Notes: generated by a model from the sequence alone, not told the origin. A stretch of DNA of 56,741 nt from Pilatotrama ljubarskyi (GCA_022385805.1 MU277751.1:1-56741), one strand, 5' to 3'. Shown: positions 1 through 12,403, numbered from the stretch's first letter. Numbers and translations are program-made.

Positions 1-41
1 ACTCTCTTTGTGCGGCTTACAGTTGTGCTCCTGCCTTCTAG

Positions 42-725
42 GTTCAGAGTTCATCAGCGCTCTGGCGCCGCTTCGACACCGGAGCGACGAATGGTGCAGA
101 TGGACTTCTGTCGTTCGCGATGCGGATCCTCAGCATTGTTCCCAACACGGCCGCAAGCGAGAGGAAGTTCAGCCAAATGGGGGTCGTACAGAACAAGCAA
201 CGCAGTCGCTTGCAGACGGAGCATGTGCGCAAGACAGTGCTTGTCAAGGACGACATAAACAGGCGGTGTTCGCAGCAGCCGTCTGACAAGACACGTCCAG
301 GAGCGCCCGTCGCTCACCGCGGAGTTCTCTCAGAGTCCGAGGACGAAGACGACGTCAGTTCGGACACAGACTCGGACGGTGAAGTAGCGCATGGCACTGG
401 CATCAATCACTTAGGCGACCACGACCGCGCTGGCGAAAATGAACAACTCTTCTCCGAACTCATTGACGAGATGGTCGCGGCGGCCGTCGCAGACGAAGCG
501 GACTCCGAGGGAACAATCGCGCTTGACGCGCCGGAGTACTCCGATACGCATCTTCGTGAAGGACTTCTTCTTTGCAACATCTTCGCATATACCAGTGCAT
601 CATTTCTGCAAGTCTCGGACACAGTTTGGGCCCGTGGCGAGCGCGCGGTACGTACCGAACTTGCGCGACGTGAACGGGAGACTTGGACAGCGCTGGCTTC
701 CCGAAACTCGTTTTCAATGCAGTAA
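42..725 (+). pseudogene. hAT-family transposase, C-terminal dimerisation region (5' end outside the window)
   Basis: The frame running through the ATG at 120 encodes the hallmark C-terminal dimerisation block of hAT transposases: a hydrophobic ILSIVPNTAASERKFSQMG stretch followed by a basic KQRSRL segment. This block is required for hAT transposase oligomerisation. A likely intron 3' end (ttctag) at 35-41 opens the exon upstream of the ATG. After the block comes an acidic, poorly conserved tail ending at 725. The catalytic domain would lie to the left of the window and cannot be judged. The gene is called a relic because only the C-terminus is visible, so whether the whole copy is intact is unknown. 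A probable element terminus lies about 320 bp downstream. Confidence 0.7.
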
Positions 726-952
726 TTCTTCCATTTCGAGATCCTGAATGGACATCGTATTGTAGTACGGTACATGTAGTCATCACATTCTTGCATAAAT
801 AGATTGTTTGTGCACAGAACAAGTTCAAACATGCGTCACGCTGCACTCGATCAAACGGGTGCCAGCCGGGACTGAGCGGACTCTGGGCCAGGCGGCGTTG
901 CCACCGTCGGCGTTGGGTCAGACACTGGGGCCAAATTCCCAGGCGGTCACGT

Positions 953-1044
953 GCTGACCCCGACCGAGGTCGGACTCATTTTGGGTCCGACCCCGGTCAG
1001 AAAATGGTCGGACCAGGGTCCGACCCCGGTCAAGCACACCTCTG
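953..1044. mobile_element. probable 3' terminus of the hAT element with subterminal repeats
   Basis: Two exact 17-bp copies (GGGTCCGACCCCGGTCA) lie at 983-999 and 1016-1032, and a related inverted copy is at 953-972. Immediately after them the sequence CACCTCTG ends at 1044. Its reverse complement, CAGAGGTG, has the form of a hAT terminal inverted repeat. The other end is outside the window, so neither the TIR pairing nor the 8-bp target duplication could be confirmed. Confidence 0.45.
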
Positions 1045-2660
1045 ATCTGCGCCGTGCACCTCCTCTCGATCATACGAATGGCTGGTCGGCTTCATGACCC
1101 GTGTCGTCACAGCTCAGCTTTCGGGCAACTCCAGTCTCCTCTCCCATCCACATCCTCTGCTGCCGCTAGAGTCAATCTCTGTTACTATGGTTACTTGGGC
1201 CTCTTGGAAACCGGTACATCTTCCAAGTATGAGGCGGTTTACTGGACTTTATGCTATTGAATTTGCTATTTCCTCGAGAAACCCGCTTCTGCCTCATCAG
1301 ACACCCTCCAGCACACTGATTCCTGCATGTGCTCCACTGTACCTGCTCACTCTCCGTCGTTCCCCATCATTCCCCGCGACACCTCTACAAAACTCGTCGA
1401 GCCCCGCGGATTGCGTTGACCGGCGCCTACAATCGTACCCCGCAAAACCCAATGATTCCTCGCCTCTCTCGGGAGTAGCCTCACGTTGAACACCATGGGT
1501 CCTCCTCATTCCCCACGATTCCTCGTTTCAGGAAACTAGATGCATTTGACGATGCTCACCTTGCACCCCTTGATTCCCCGCATACCTCGGCGTGTACCTG
1601 TGGAGACCGTCACTCATCTCCATTAGTCAGGTTGAATTTACAGTATAGAGTACTTGAGGGTAGTAATGAACCTGTTCTATACCTAATAGTGCTTTCTACA
1701 TAAGTACTATAGCGAGAGTCAATATACCTCACTAAATCTACAAGCCCGGCTTGACTTTTCTACTGTTGATCTGATATATGTCGCCAATACGACTCATCTA
1801 ACGAACTGGTGCCTGTCACTATATCTTGGCAAGAGATACATGCACAGTACTGGCGCGAATAATCGTGGGGCACGGGAGGGAACGGGCGGGCAGGACGAGG
1901 TTGCAATCCGGTGCTGTCAAGTCCACAGAATACCTCATGACGGGGAATTTTGGTGCATGGCGGGGAATTATGGGGTTTATGAAGGTCGGGTAACGACGGT
2001 GATTTACGTCGAAGGAGAGGGCATCAGACGGAACGCGCGGGTACGAGGGGGAATGATGAGGAACGACGGGGCACATGCAGGATTCGCGCGCTTCGACGGG
2101 TTATGGCGGTGAAGCGCGGGGAACGACGGGGCATGAGCAAAGTCAATAATTTAGTCCAATAACCACCGCGATATCCAAGCAGGACTTGCAGGCCATGAAT
2201 GCTCGCGCAGCCACGAAATGCTGTAGCGCGAATACAGCGCAACAAATATCTCCCTCGGCTTTTGGACGTTCTCATTATATCAGCACTCAGAGGGTAATCG
2301 TTGCCAACCCGGAGTCTCCCTCGCGTATTATTCCCCTCGAGTGCTTATGCACACTGCGCATCACGCGACTTGCACATTAGGTGGTTCCATGACAGTCTTC
2401 TCCAGCGAACGCCCGCGAAGGTCTTATCTCGAAGGGTGGGGCTATTCATCCGTGCTCTTCCAGTGGGGTAAGTGCTCTATTCGTAGGATTCGAAGCGTAT
2501 TCCTGACGCCCTACCAGCATGGTATCGCAGTCTCATGACCGATCTTGAGCAGTCGGGGTGCTAGTCGTAAGGTATAACAAACGATTGCCCTCGAGCGATA
2601 CGCGTCCTACCTCCTATCCAGCCTGCAGGCTCGTCAGGCTGCTCGTATAGCTCTCGGAAT
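1045..2660. repeat. gene-free stretch with a degenerate long inverted repeat
   Basis: No gene is visible. Plus-strand blocks rich in ATTCCCCGC / CGTTCCCC at about 1320-1590 reappear inverted (GCGGGGAAT / GGGGAACG) at about 1860-2135, around an AT-richer centre. One clear pair is TTCCTGCATGTGCTCC near 1320 against the reverse complement of the segment near 2070. The arrangement suggests an old hairpin-type repeat element. About 2150-2660 is the presumed promoter of the first transporter gene. Confidence 0.4.
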
Positions 2661-4529
2661 ATGTCAGTTCCTCGAATCAACTCTAGCAGGGACGACTCGA
2701 TTGCCAGCGCCGGAGCTACTCGAATAAAGGCAGGGGCGTCAAGGGTTGTGATGACTGCCTTCGCTGCATTTGGCGGTATTCTGTTTGGATACGACACAGG
2801 AACGATCTCGGGAATCTTGCAGATGGATGACTGGATGAGAACATTTGGTGAACCTGACAAGAGCTCCGCCACAGGATACTCTGTATCCACGTCCAGAGAA
2901 TCACTTATAGTCTCTATCCTATCGGCGGGCACATTCCTTGGTTCGTTCACTCACCTCACCTCTTGGCGTATGCCACACTGATATCAAATGCATAGGAGCA
3001 TTAGCAGGTGCTATTGCTGCCGACATCCTGGGACGGCGGATGAGCATTCTGCTGTCGTGCGTTGTGTTTTGCCTCGGTGTGTCCCTCCAGACTGCGGGAA
3101 CGAACCTGGTCACTTTTGTAGTCGGTCGCTTCTTCGCTGGTCTAGGGGTCGGTTTGATCTCGACCTTGGCACCCATGTATCAAGCCGAATGCGCCCCAAA
3201 GTCAACCCGTGGCGCTCTGGTATCCTGCTACCAGTGGGCGATCACTGTTGGCCTTCTCCTTGCCGCCATCGTAAACAATGCGACCAAGGATCGTCCTGAC
3301 CACTCCTCGTGGCGAATTTCAATATCCATACAGCTCGTCTGGGCCGCTATTCTCTTCATCGGTATGCTGTGGCTGCCGGAGGTACGCCGACTGTCCTTCC
3401 GACCATGCCGGCTCTGCTGACTCCCCCGTCCTAGACGCCTCGTTGGCTGATCCTGAAGAACCGCAAAGAGCAAGCTGTAGAATCCATGTCCCGTCTACGC
3501 GCTCTGCCCATACACGATCCAACAGTGCAGAACGAAGTCGATGAGATGGTTTCTGCCCTACAGGAGGAACTGGTGATGGGTCAGGGCTCGTACGTCGACT
3601 GCTTCCGGTCCGCACGGAACAAGATCGCCCTTCGTACCTTCACGAGCATCACTCTGCAAGCCTGCCAACAGCTAACAGGTATCAACTTCATCACGTACTG
3701 TGAGGTCTCATCCCGTCTCTGCTTCACCCTCCCTCATCAGTCTCATGTACTTCTCTGCTTGCCCCTGTAGACGGCATTACATTCTTCGCGAGTGCAGGAG
3801 TCAAGGACCCATTCCTGGTCCAGATCGGTATCAGTATCGTCGCCACGGGCATGACCTTCATCGCGATGTGGGTAGTGGATAGATGCGGTCGTAGACCGCT
3901 TCTCATAGGCGGAGCCGCCGTCATGTGCCTATGCGAATTTCTCATCGCGATCCTGGCCCTTACCATCTTCGTCGAGAACGTCGCTGGCCATAAGGCCCTC
4001 ATCGGACTGGTCTGCATCTACGATGGAGCGTTCGCCGCTACCTGGGGCCCGGTGGCATGGGTTGTTACAGGCGAGATCTTCCCGCTCAAAGTCCGTGCCA
4101 AAGGGATTGCGCTCTCTGCGGCATCGAACTGGTGAGCAACCCGTTGACTCTACGTGTGCTCTCCCCAGTTTATGTTCACTGACCATCGCGCTTGCAAGGC
4201 TGTGGAACTGGGCTCTCGCCTTCGCCACGCCATACCTGGTGAATAACGGCCCAGGCGACGCTGGCCTCAGTGTAAAGGTGTTCTTCCTCTGGGGCTCGAC
4301 ATGCGCGGGCTGCCTCGTGTTCGCATACTTCTGCATTCCGGAGACGAAAGGGCTGTCGCTTGAGCAGGTCGACCTTCTCTACCAGAACTCAACCCCTCTC
4401 ACCAGCCCCCAGCATCGTCGTCAGCTCGTCACCTGCCGCGAAAACATCCCCAGGTGCGAAGAAGGTCCAGGAGAGGACAAGTGTCCGAGCTCGCCGGAAG
4501 TCGAGCCCGAAGTGAAGGAGAGTGGCTAG
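2661..4529 (+). CDS. MFS sugar (hexose) transporter, tandem copy 1
   Basis: This is a plasma-membrane sugar porter of the major facilitator superfamily, expected to import hexoses by proton symport or facilitated diffusion. Five exons (2661-2940, 2996-3381, 3435-3699, 3771-4131, 4199-4529) give 540 aa, the usual size for a 12-TM hexose transporter. Visible family signatures are FGYDTGTISGIL in TM1, the DILGRR loop 2-3 motif, LPE/TPRWL split by an intron, QQLTGINFITY in TM7, and PETKGLSLEQVD after TM12. The start ATG was chosen because it gives a short hydrophilic N-terminus directly before TM1. It is the first of three co-oriented paralogues with the same intron positions. The sugar specificity cannot be read from the sequence. 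Confidence 0.93.
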
Positions 4530-5631
4530 GACAATCATGATGGCTGTCCGTGCTTAGATCGACCTCCCCTCCCGCCACAGAAATAGGTAGCCTACAGTGT
4601 AGAACCGTCCCGTTGACGCAGACACTCAGGCTCGGGCATTCACACCTCCAAGTTGCTAGTACTACTTCTCATTTTCGAACTTGCCCTACGGAGATTAGTG
4701 GCGAAAACGCTCCTACGTGTTGGAATTATACAGGCCCAGATGCTTCAGTGTATACAGTATGAGCAGCATTGAGCGCGGTGGATTAAAGCGTCAACTCATG
4801 AACTTCGGGTGAGAGATAATCGTTAACAGAGCGGCATCTGGAGGCTGCGAGTGCTTGGACACTTATAAACGCCCGGGCCGTTGCGGGCCCGTGTCCGACT
4901 CGGGTGTCTAAGGTCCTTCAGCGGCCACCCACCGCTCACTGGAACTTGCCAAGGGACCATGACCACGAATAGCGAGCACTTCCAGGAGCGGCTTATGATT
5001 GGAAACTCACGTAAGTTTCCAGCTATATTCTGACTTTGAAGCACTCATCAGAGCCGCATATTGCATGTCGACCCGGGCCGCGCCTGAGTCGTTCAGTTCG
5101 GTTGACACCTTCCTGGCTCCTCCGCTTGGCGCGCACGCCCATTTGTCTCTCTCTTCTAGACTGCGAAGTCGTGACCTGTCTCAGAAGATTCAGCCTTGAG
5201 AGCTCGAATGACTCTCATTCTCTCTCCCACGCCAACGAGAGGGTTCATGGGATTTTGACTTATGCGACTTTGCAACCGACACGCTCCATTCCCACACCGG
5301 GATTACATGCGAATCTGAACCCGCAGACGAGAGCAACTCGACTATCTTCGGGGCTATCATGTACACTTTGCTGCTGTGTAATCCTATCTGTGGGTTCTTA
5401 TAAGAGCACTCGTGCAAGCACCTGTGGACGCTGCCATCACTCGCTGAGGTTCTACAGGTAACTACCTCTAGGTCCGTGACGTTCGTCCAGGATAACCGAT
5501 TTGTTCGATCTGCTCACATATCTAGTAGCAGATCGCCGAGGCCTTTTCAAGCACTGCGCTCGTACCTTGCTGCTACTGGCTTCCTGGCCATATCCTCCGC
5601 CTGGCCTGTCGTCACCGGCCTTCATGATATC
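4530..5631. other. intergenic region between transporter copies 1 and 2
   Basis: No coding region, RNA gene or repeat was recognised. It holds the 3' flank of copy 1 and the presumed promoter of copy 2; a TATA-like CTTATAAG lies near 5397, about 235 bp before the chosen start. Confidence 0.5.
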
Positions 5632-7484
5632 ATGTCCAGCGTTCATGGGTCAGCTGCTGCCAAGCGGCCATTAGCGGGCATCGCAATGGCGACATTTGCC
5701 TCGTTCGGTGGCATCCAGCTTGGCTATGACACTGGGAGCATAAACGGTATTCTCCAGATGCCCGACTGGCTTAGAACGTTTGGTCGTCCTGGCACTTCCA
5801 TCGAGAACACACGGTCTATGTTTTCTGTATCAACCTCTACGGAGTCCCTGGTCGTGTCGATCCTCTCGGTTGGAACTTTCCTTGGTGAGCCGAGCAGTCG
5901 GATCTGCGTCCTGTCGCCACGAACGAAGCTCACTCGTACTAGGTGCGCTAGGCGGCGCTCCAGCGGCCGACGCCCTGGGACGGAAGGCCGGTATCATGGC
6001 ATCCTGTCTCGTCTTCTGTCTCGGTGTATCCCTGGAAGTCGGTGCAATGAACCTCCCCACATTCATGGCTGGTCGCTTTTTCGCAGGTTTTGGCGTCGGT
6101 CTCGTCTCCACGCTTGTTCCCATGTATCAGTCCGAATGTTCTCCCAAGTGGATTCGTGGCGCCGTGGTATCTTGCTACTCCTTGACGATCACGATAGGCT
6201 TGCTCCTCTCCTCGGTCATCAATAATGCGACGAAGGCTCGTCAAAACCACTCTGCATGGCAAATTCCGCTGGCCATCCAATTTGTGTGGACGAGTGTTCT
6301 CTTCATCGGCATGTTGTGGCTTCCTGAGGTGATGTGGATTGATCATTCCTTGACGGACACTGCTCACGCCCGACGTTCTGCTGTCATACAGACGCCCCGT
6401 TGGCTGATGAAGGAGAATCGCGAGATAGCAGCTGCGAAGGCCTTATCTCGCCTCACCTCTTCAGATCCAAACAATTATGTGGTACAGGCAGAGCTCAACG
6501 ACATCCGAATCTCTTTGCAGAAGGAGCGGGAGATCGGAGAAGCGACGTACCGAGATTGCTTCAGGCTCACTGAGAACAAGATCGCCCTGCGTACCTTGTC
6601 GAGCATAGTCATACAGTCCTTGCAACAACTTACAGGAATCACGTTTATTTTCTACTGTAGGTCGACTTCCCGGCACCTCCATGACAGCTGACCAGACTTG
6701 TCAACACAGATGGGACCACATTCTTCGCTCATGCGGGTATCGACAACCCCTTCCTCGTCTCCGTCGTGATCAACATCGTCAACATGGCCATGACGATCCC
6801 GGGCATGTGGGGCGCTGACAACCTCGGACGCCGCCCCCTCCTACTCTGGGGCGCTGCCGTAATGTGCATCTGTGCGTACCTCGTCGCCATCCTCGGAGTC
6901 ACTGCCTCTGTCGAAAACCTCGCCGTCCAGCGGGCCATCATTGCCCTCGTCTGCATCTACATTGCCGCATTCGCTGCGACTTGGGGACCGCTCGCGTGGG
7001 TGTTCGTCGGCGAGATCTCCCCGCTGAACCTCCGTGCCAAGGCCGTGTCACTGTCAGCTGCGTCTCATTGGTGAGCGTTTCCTCAATGTAGTGTACCCTC
7101 GCTTATACGACCCGTCGGTTAATGATCTGAAGGCTTTGGAATTGGGCGATCTCCTTCGCGGCGCCCTACCTGGTGAACGCCGGTCCCGGAAATGCTGGCC
7201 TGGGCCTCAAGGTATTCTTCGTCTGGGGCTCTACATGCGCCGCCTGCGTCCTGTTCACGTACTTCTGCGTGCCCGAGACGAAGGGCCTCTCGCTCGAGCA
7301 GGTCGACTTCCTCTACCAGGATTGGACACCCGGAAAGAGTGGAGGAGCGCGCTTGGCTCGCGTCGCGGGGCTCCGGGACAATCCTGCTGGATCGGAGGTC
7401 GAGAGTGGCGTTCAGGCGCAGGAGAAGGACGAGAAATTGTGGGTAGCGACGGCACACGTTCAGGAGCTCCCCCCGACGCTCTGA
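5632..7484 (+). CDS. MFS sugar (hexose) transporter, tandem copy 2
   Basis: Second sugar-porter paralogue: exons 5632-5884, 5943-6328, 6392-6656, 6710-7070 and 7133-7484, 538 aa. Exons 2, 3 and 4 have exactly the same lengths (386, 265, 361 nt) as in copies 1 and 3. Signatures include LGYDTGSINGIL, LPE/TPRWL, QQLTGITFIFY and PETKGLSLEQVD. The loop 2-3 motif is altered to DALGRKAG instead of DILGRR. An in-frame ATG lies upstream at 5476, but 5632 matches the paralogues. Intron 2 (6329-6391) is 63 nt with no in-frame stop, so retention would add 21 residues between the PE and TPRWL halves of the signature. Copy 2 looks more divergent than 1 and 3, so its substrate range may differ (inference). 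Confidence 0.91.
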
Positions 7485-8421
7485 TATAGATATTGTTTGG
7501 TTCGTAATCCAGACTGAATCACTCTTCATCACGCTGATCCGGCTTCATTTATCGAGCATCAGGATGCTTCTTGGAGAAAAGACTAGTTGGTGCTCGTCAC
7601 GTACATGAAAATAGGTCGACTCGGCTTGGCGATACGTAGAAGGTCTGTCTTCTTTTGCGTCAACACATGGTCTCGGTTCAAGTCAGACTGGCATTCATAT
7701 TTATGGGCTGTGCGAGACTTTGTCATCGCTTTTACAGCGTGCTCTTAAGCTACCAAGTATGTTCTCATTGGTAGACATAATACTGTTGACTGAACACGCG
7801 TCTCCTCAGGTTCGTCCACCTGTTTTATCCACCTTCCTTCTGGCGGAACCCCCGATTATAGGTATAAACACACATATAGACGGCGAGCGGCTGTCGTCCC
7901 CCCCGATAGGTTCGTGAACCGTGGGTTTGACAGGCCGTCTATCCTGGCGAGAGCTTCTTAGCTTCTCCTTCCCCTAGACCTGGCTTCACGAAGTGCGGCT
8001 CATATTGACTATTGACCCTCTTTTCATGCATTGCGAGGGAATCGCGGGATTCCCTGTCCCATTACGCGCCGTATATCACGCGCTCTCTATGCATGTCTTC
8101 GGGTGGCCGATCTGGCGCGCACTTGCAGAAGAGACCACCGGCCCCGTGAATCTGACTCGGTTATCTTTGGGTTATGATGATGCCTTTTATCTTCTGCATC
8201 CTATAGCGAATTCGCCGTGTTCACCCAGAAGCCCTGCCCCATGACCGCGTTACACCACTCAGAGCTTCGCATCGCACGGCCCACTCCCAGTATAAGACCC
8301 TTGCCTCGACCAGCTGCCGACTGTTCGCTTGCGTTCGGTCTCCTTTGCTCGACCGTCTCGCGTTTTGACTGCTCGAGCTTCAGCTCATCCTCATTTCCCT
8401 CCTCTGCCCTCGCATTCCCCC
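7485..8421. other. intergenic region between transporter copies 2 and 3
   Basis: No gene recognised. The stretch is the likely promoter of copy 3; a TATA-like TATAAG sits near 8291, about 130 bp upstream of the start ATG, followed by a pyrimidine-rich leader. Confidence 0.45.
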
Positions 8422-10261
8422 ATGCCTTATCCTCCAGCTGTCGCCCACGCCGAACCAGTCCTGGACGCACCGAAGCGTGCGATTTCAGGTATCATTATGA
8501 CAGTGTTCGCCGCCTTTGGTGGCATGCTGTTTGGCTACGACACAGGCACCATTGCCGGAATTATTCAGATGAACGATTGGACTAGGACTTTTGGAGAACC
8601 GGACAGCAACTCAAGTACCGGCTACTCCGTTTCCACGTCTCGGGAGTCTCTAGTTGTCTCCATCCTATCTGCAGGGACTTTTCTAGGTGAGTACCACTCC
8701 AGCTTCTCACTTTAGTACTCGAGGTGACTTCCTCGTGCTAGGTGCTCTCAGCGGCGCTCCCGCAGCCGACATCCTCGGACGGCGGATAGGCATCATGCTG
8801 GCGTGCCTCGTCTTCAGCCTCGGCGTATGCCTCCAGACTGGAGCATCCGATCTGGCGACCTTCGTTGTCGGCCGCTTCTTCGCGGGTCTGGGTGTCGGTC
8901 TCGTCTCCACCCTGATTCCAATGTACCAGTCGGAATGCTCTCCGAGGTGGATTCGCGGCGCCATCGTCTCCTGCTACCAGTTCGCCATCACAATAGGCCT
9001 CCTTCTGGCTGCCATCATCAACAATGCGACTAAGGCTCGCCCCAATCATTCTTCGTGGCAGATCTCGATCTCTATACAACTCATTTGGGCCTTCATACTG
9101 TTCGTGGGGATGCTGTGGCTACCAGAGGTACTACTTTTGCGCTTTCGTCCGTACACAGCGTGGATGATACTGAGTCTTGCATCCCAGACACCACGTTGGT
9201 TGATCAAGAAGAACCGTCAGGACGACGCGACCAAGGCGATGTCTCGTCTCAGGTCCTTGCCCATGGACGATCCCGCGGTCCAGAACGAGATCGCTGACAT
9301 AGTCCACGCTCTGAATGAGGAGCGTGAGATGGGTCAAAGCTCGTACCTTGACTGCTTCCGGTCCAATCGCAACAAGATCGCTCTTCGCACCTTCACTGGA
9401 ATCGCTCTACAGGCTTGGCAGCAGCTCACGGGCGTGAACTTCATCTCCTACTGTGAGTGCATATGTCCCTGTTCTAGCTAGTCGTCAGATCACTCACGCT
9501 TCGCACAGATGGTATTACGTTCTTTACCAGCGCTGGTATCAAGAACCCATTCCTCATTTCTGTCGCGATCAACATCGTTAACACGGGCATGACACTTCCT
9601 GGTATGTGGGCAGTGGACAAGTTCGGCCGGCGCTCCCTCCTTCTCTGGGGTGCCGCGGTCATGTGCGTCTGCGAATACCTCGTCGCCATCCTCGGCGTCA
9701 CGATCTCCATCGAAAACATCGCTGGCCAGCGCGCTCTCATCGGGATTGTGTGCATCTACGTCGGAACGTTCGCTGCTACTTGGGGCCCTGTGGCGTGGGT
9801 CGTTACTGGCGAGATCTTCCCGCTCAATGTCCGCGCGAAGGGAATTTCCCTTTCGGCCGCATCCAACTGGTAGTAATCACTTACAGCACCTGAAGCCCTC
9901 TCATTCAAAGCTCACGCATCGTTGCAGGTTGTGGAACTGGGCCCTGGCATTCGCGACGCCGTACTTGGTCAATTCGGGCTCTGGGAACGCCGGCCTCGGC
10001 GTGAAGGTCTTCTTCATCTGGGGATCGACGTGTGCGGGATGCATCGCGTTCACGTACTTCTGCATCCCGGAGATGAAGGGCCTCTCACTCGAGCAAATCG
10101 ACCTCCTGTATCAGCACTCGACGCCTGTTACGAGCACGCGCTACCGCCGTCAGCTTGTTGCCGAGTACGAAGGTAGAGACACCATCAATGAGGTCGTAGC
10201 TGCCGAGGAGAAAGGAGGTGCGTCGTGGGAGATGCAAGATGAAGTGAAGGAAAACGTCTAG
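8422..10261 (+). CDS. MFS sugar (hexose) transporter, tandem copy 3
   Basis: Third sugar-porter paralogue: exons 8422-8686, 8742-9127, 9188-9452, 9509-9869 and 9928-10261, 536 aa. Motifs are FGYDTGTIAGII in TM1, DILGRR, LPE/TPRWL, QQLTGVNFISY, and PEMKGLSLEQID at the end (Met where copies 1 and 2 have Thr). The start at 8422 follows a pyrimidine-rich leader and gives MPYPPAVAHAEPV before TM1. By eye it is closer to copy 1 than to copy 2. Its role is expected to be hexose uptake at the plasma membrane; the transported sugar is not determinable here. Confidence 0.93.
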
Positions 10262-11003
10262 TAAGCAGGTTGTACTACCCACTTCGAATTCGCATATGTG
10301 CAGCTGAAGCGACGTGGAGCGGCCCGACTCTACTCGGGCACCGGCTTACCGGAGCGCAATGTAGTGTGCTCTGTTGCCCCAGCATTGAGGACAGTGGACC
10401 CATAGATCGCTATTCGGACCGTAGACTGGACGAACATTTGACGAGATTGCCAGTTGCAAGCTCGGACTCGAGTCAATTGCGCATGGCATTGTGCCTTACT
10501 GAGGTGCTGCGGCGACCGTGATGCAGCTCGATGGCAATTACTGTATATTGGCTACAGCACACTCCGAAAGCGGCGTGAGCGTCCCTACAGCGCTGAGGGT
10601 GCAAGAGCGAGGATGCGGCGGGCGGTGTCCCCGGTGTGGTAGCCTCAGGAGCATGTGCACCGTGAGCGTCGTTCACCTTCCACTGAATCCCTCCTCAGCA
10701 TTGACCACAGGTCCCTCGTCGCGCTGCTACGTCGACGGATGCGTTGTCGTCTGGCAGGCACTGCCAGCAAGTCTCAATGTCACGAGTTATCGTACTCTAT
10801 AGTAATTGCTCGTACGCGTAGGTCATATTTGTACCATGATTCGCTGATACTGCTGCGCAAGTATGTAGTACCCCGGACCACATGCACGGGAAGCGTATTG
10901 TATACATCCAAGCGGCGGATTGGCGAGAACCGGGGGGAGCATGACTGGAAGTGGCCCTATGGTCATGGGTAGCAAGAACCACATCCGGGACAGAGCCCTG
11001 TTG
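10262..11003. other. intergenic region
   Basis: Convergent 3' flanks of transporter copy 3 (+) and the F-box gene (-). No coding region, RNA gene or repeat recognised. Confidence 0.45.
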
Positions 11004-12375
11004 CTACTCGAGTACAATCTCCACAGCGACACCCGCTCGAGCGAACGGTGCAAGCATCGGAAGAATCAGGTCTCGCTTGACCACATCCCACCTGGCTCGG
11101 TACTCCCCTATCCCTCGTTCACCCCACAGCGTCTGGACAGTCTGCAGGATCGACATGCGTACGTCCAGACGAGAGAATCTGGGGAATTTACGCATCTCCG
11201 CCCCATCTGATCTTGCATCGTCGAGTCCGTCAACCAACGCCTCAGCGAGCTTGTGGAACGACGCATGGAAATCGGCGAGCCAGTGTGGGGGGCTGATGAA
11301 GACCAGTGAGAGACGTTCGAGGCAGCGGAGGGGATGCTCGCCAGGTGCTGAGAGGACGTCTGAGAACAAGTCCAAGAAAGAAGGAGATGGTATAGGAGGG
11401 GATGCTGGAAACATGTTGTCGGAATTTGTGTAGGAAACCAGGAAGAAACTTTCGAAGAGATCGTACTGCAAGCATAGCGACTGCAGGGAGCCGCACTGTG
11501 GTAAAGTTGACAAGACGCGTTCTATGCGGTGTTCTGTGGACCATATCGGGGTGAGTATGCCACTGTATACTTTGTCAAATGGTGTAATACTAACGTCCTG
11601 CAACTCAACGGGGCCGACATCGTTCAGCGCTATACCGAGGTGCAGCAGGGAGGACGCGAAAGGTAGCACATTTGGCCAGACCTGGAGTATGGAGTCTCTT
11701 GATAGTATGGGGCTGCGAAGATCGAGCGATTGCAGGGATACTAAGTCCGCCGACTGCCCTAGGAAGGCAACGAGCTCCGACAGTAGCGTGGCGGGTACGA
11801 GGCCTTCAACGATCGCTAGTTTCTTGAGTGCCCACCGCGCCCGATTCGTCGAAGTTGCTAGCGAGCGGAGGTCGCCTCGCTCGCCACCGTCTTGGTCTTC
11901 GATGTTGGCATTCTCAAGGTGAAGAGCTTCGAGTAGCGGGAAGTCACGAGCGATGGCTATGAGCTCGTACAGACAAGTCACAACATCTGGGCTCCGTCAC
12001 GTTCTACGCCCGAAGTGTCTTGAGGTTGGGCAGCCGCGTTACCACCTCATACACCGTCGTCCTGTTCCGTCGTTTATGGCCTCTGATCTCCGCAGAGCCG
12101 TCACTGTACCGGAGGTCCAGGGAGAGTGCATGGACATATAACGCGACGACTGGATCCGCGTCGATGACCTCCAGAAATGCGGCAGTGCGCGGTGACTGGG
12201 TTGACGAGCCTGGGTACCGGGCGCCGATAGGCAGGGCAATATCGCGCCAAATGTGAGTGCGACACACGGGAAGAAGGTCACGACAGATGAGGGAGCATGT
12301 CGCGAGCGAGGGTATGTCACCGTCGAAGAAGCCGATGGTGTGTTCGATGATCTGGACTGGCATGCGCAGCGGCAT
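11004..12375 (-). CDS. F-box protein with leucine-rich C-terminal region
   Basis: The N-terminal part (12375-12004) starts MPLRMPVQIIEHTIGFFDG and continues with SLATCSLICRDLLPVCR, the F-box-like helix arrangement common in Agaricomycete F-box expansions. F-box proteins recruit substrates to SCF ubiquitin ligases through Skp1. The downstream reading frame (to 11004) is rich in Leu-containing segments (FPLLEALHLENANIED, SLQSLDLRSPIL), consistent with LRR-like repeats. The two parts lie in different frames: around 11985-12015 one frame hits TAG and the other TGA, and no standard intron of the right phase joins them without removing a plausible LRR segment. It is either an unusual intron (a 125-nt intron from a GTGACG donor is possible) or a frameshifted copy. 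Confidence 0.6.
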
Positions 12376-12403
12376 GGTGAACAGCTGCTCGCCTGGGGGA
12401 TCT

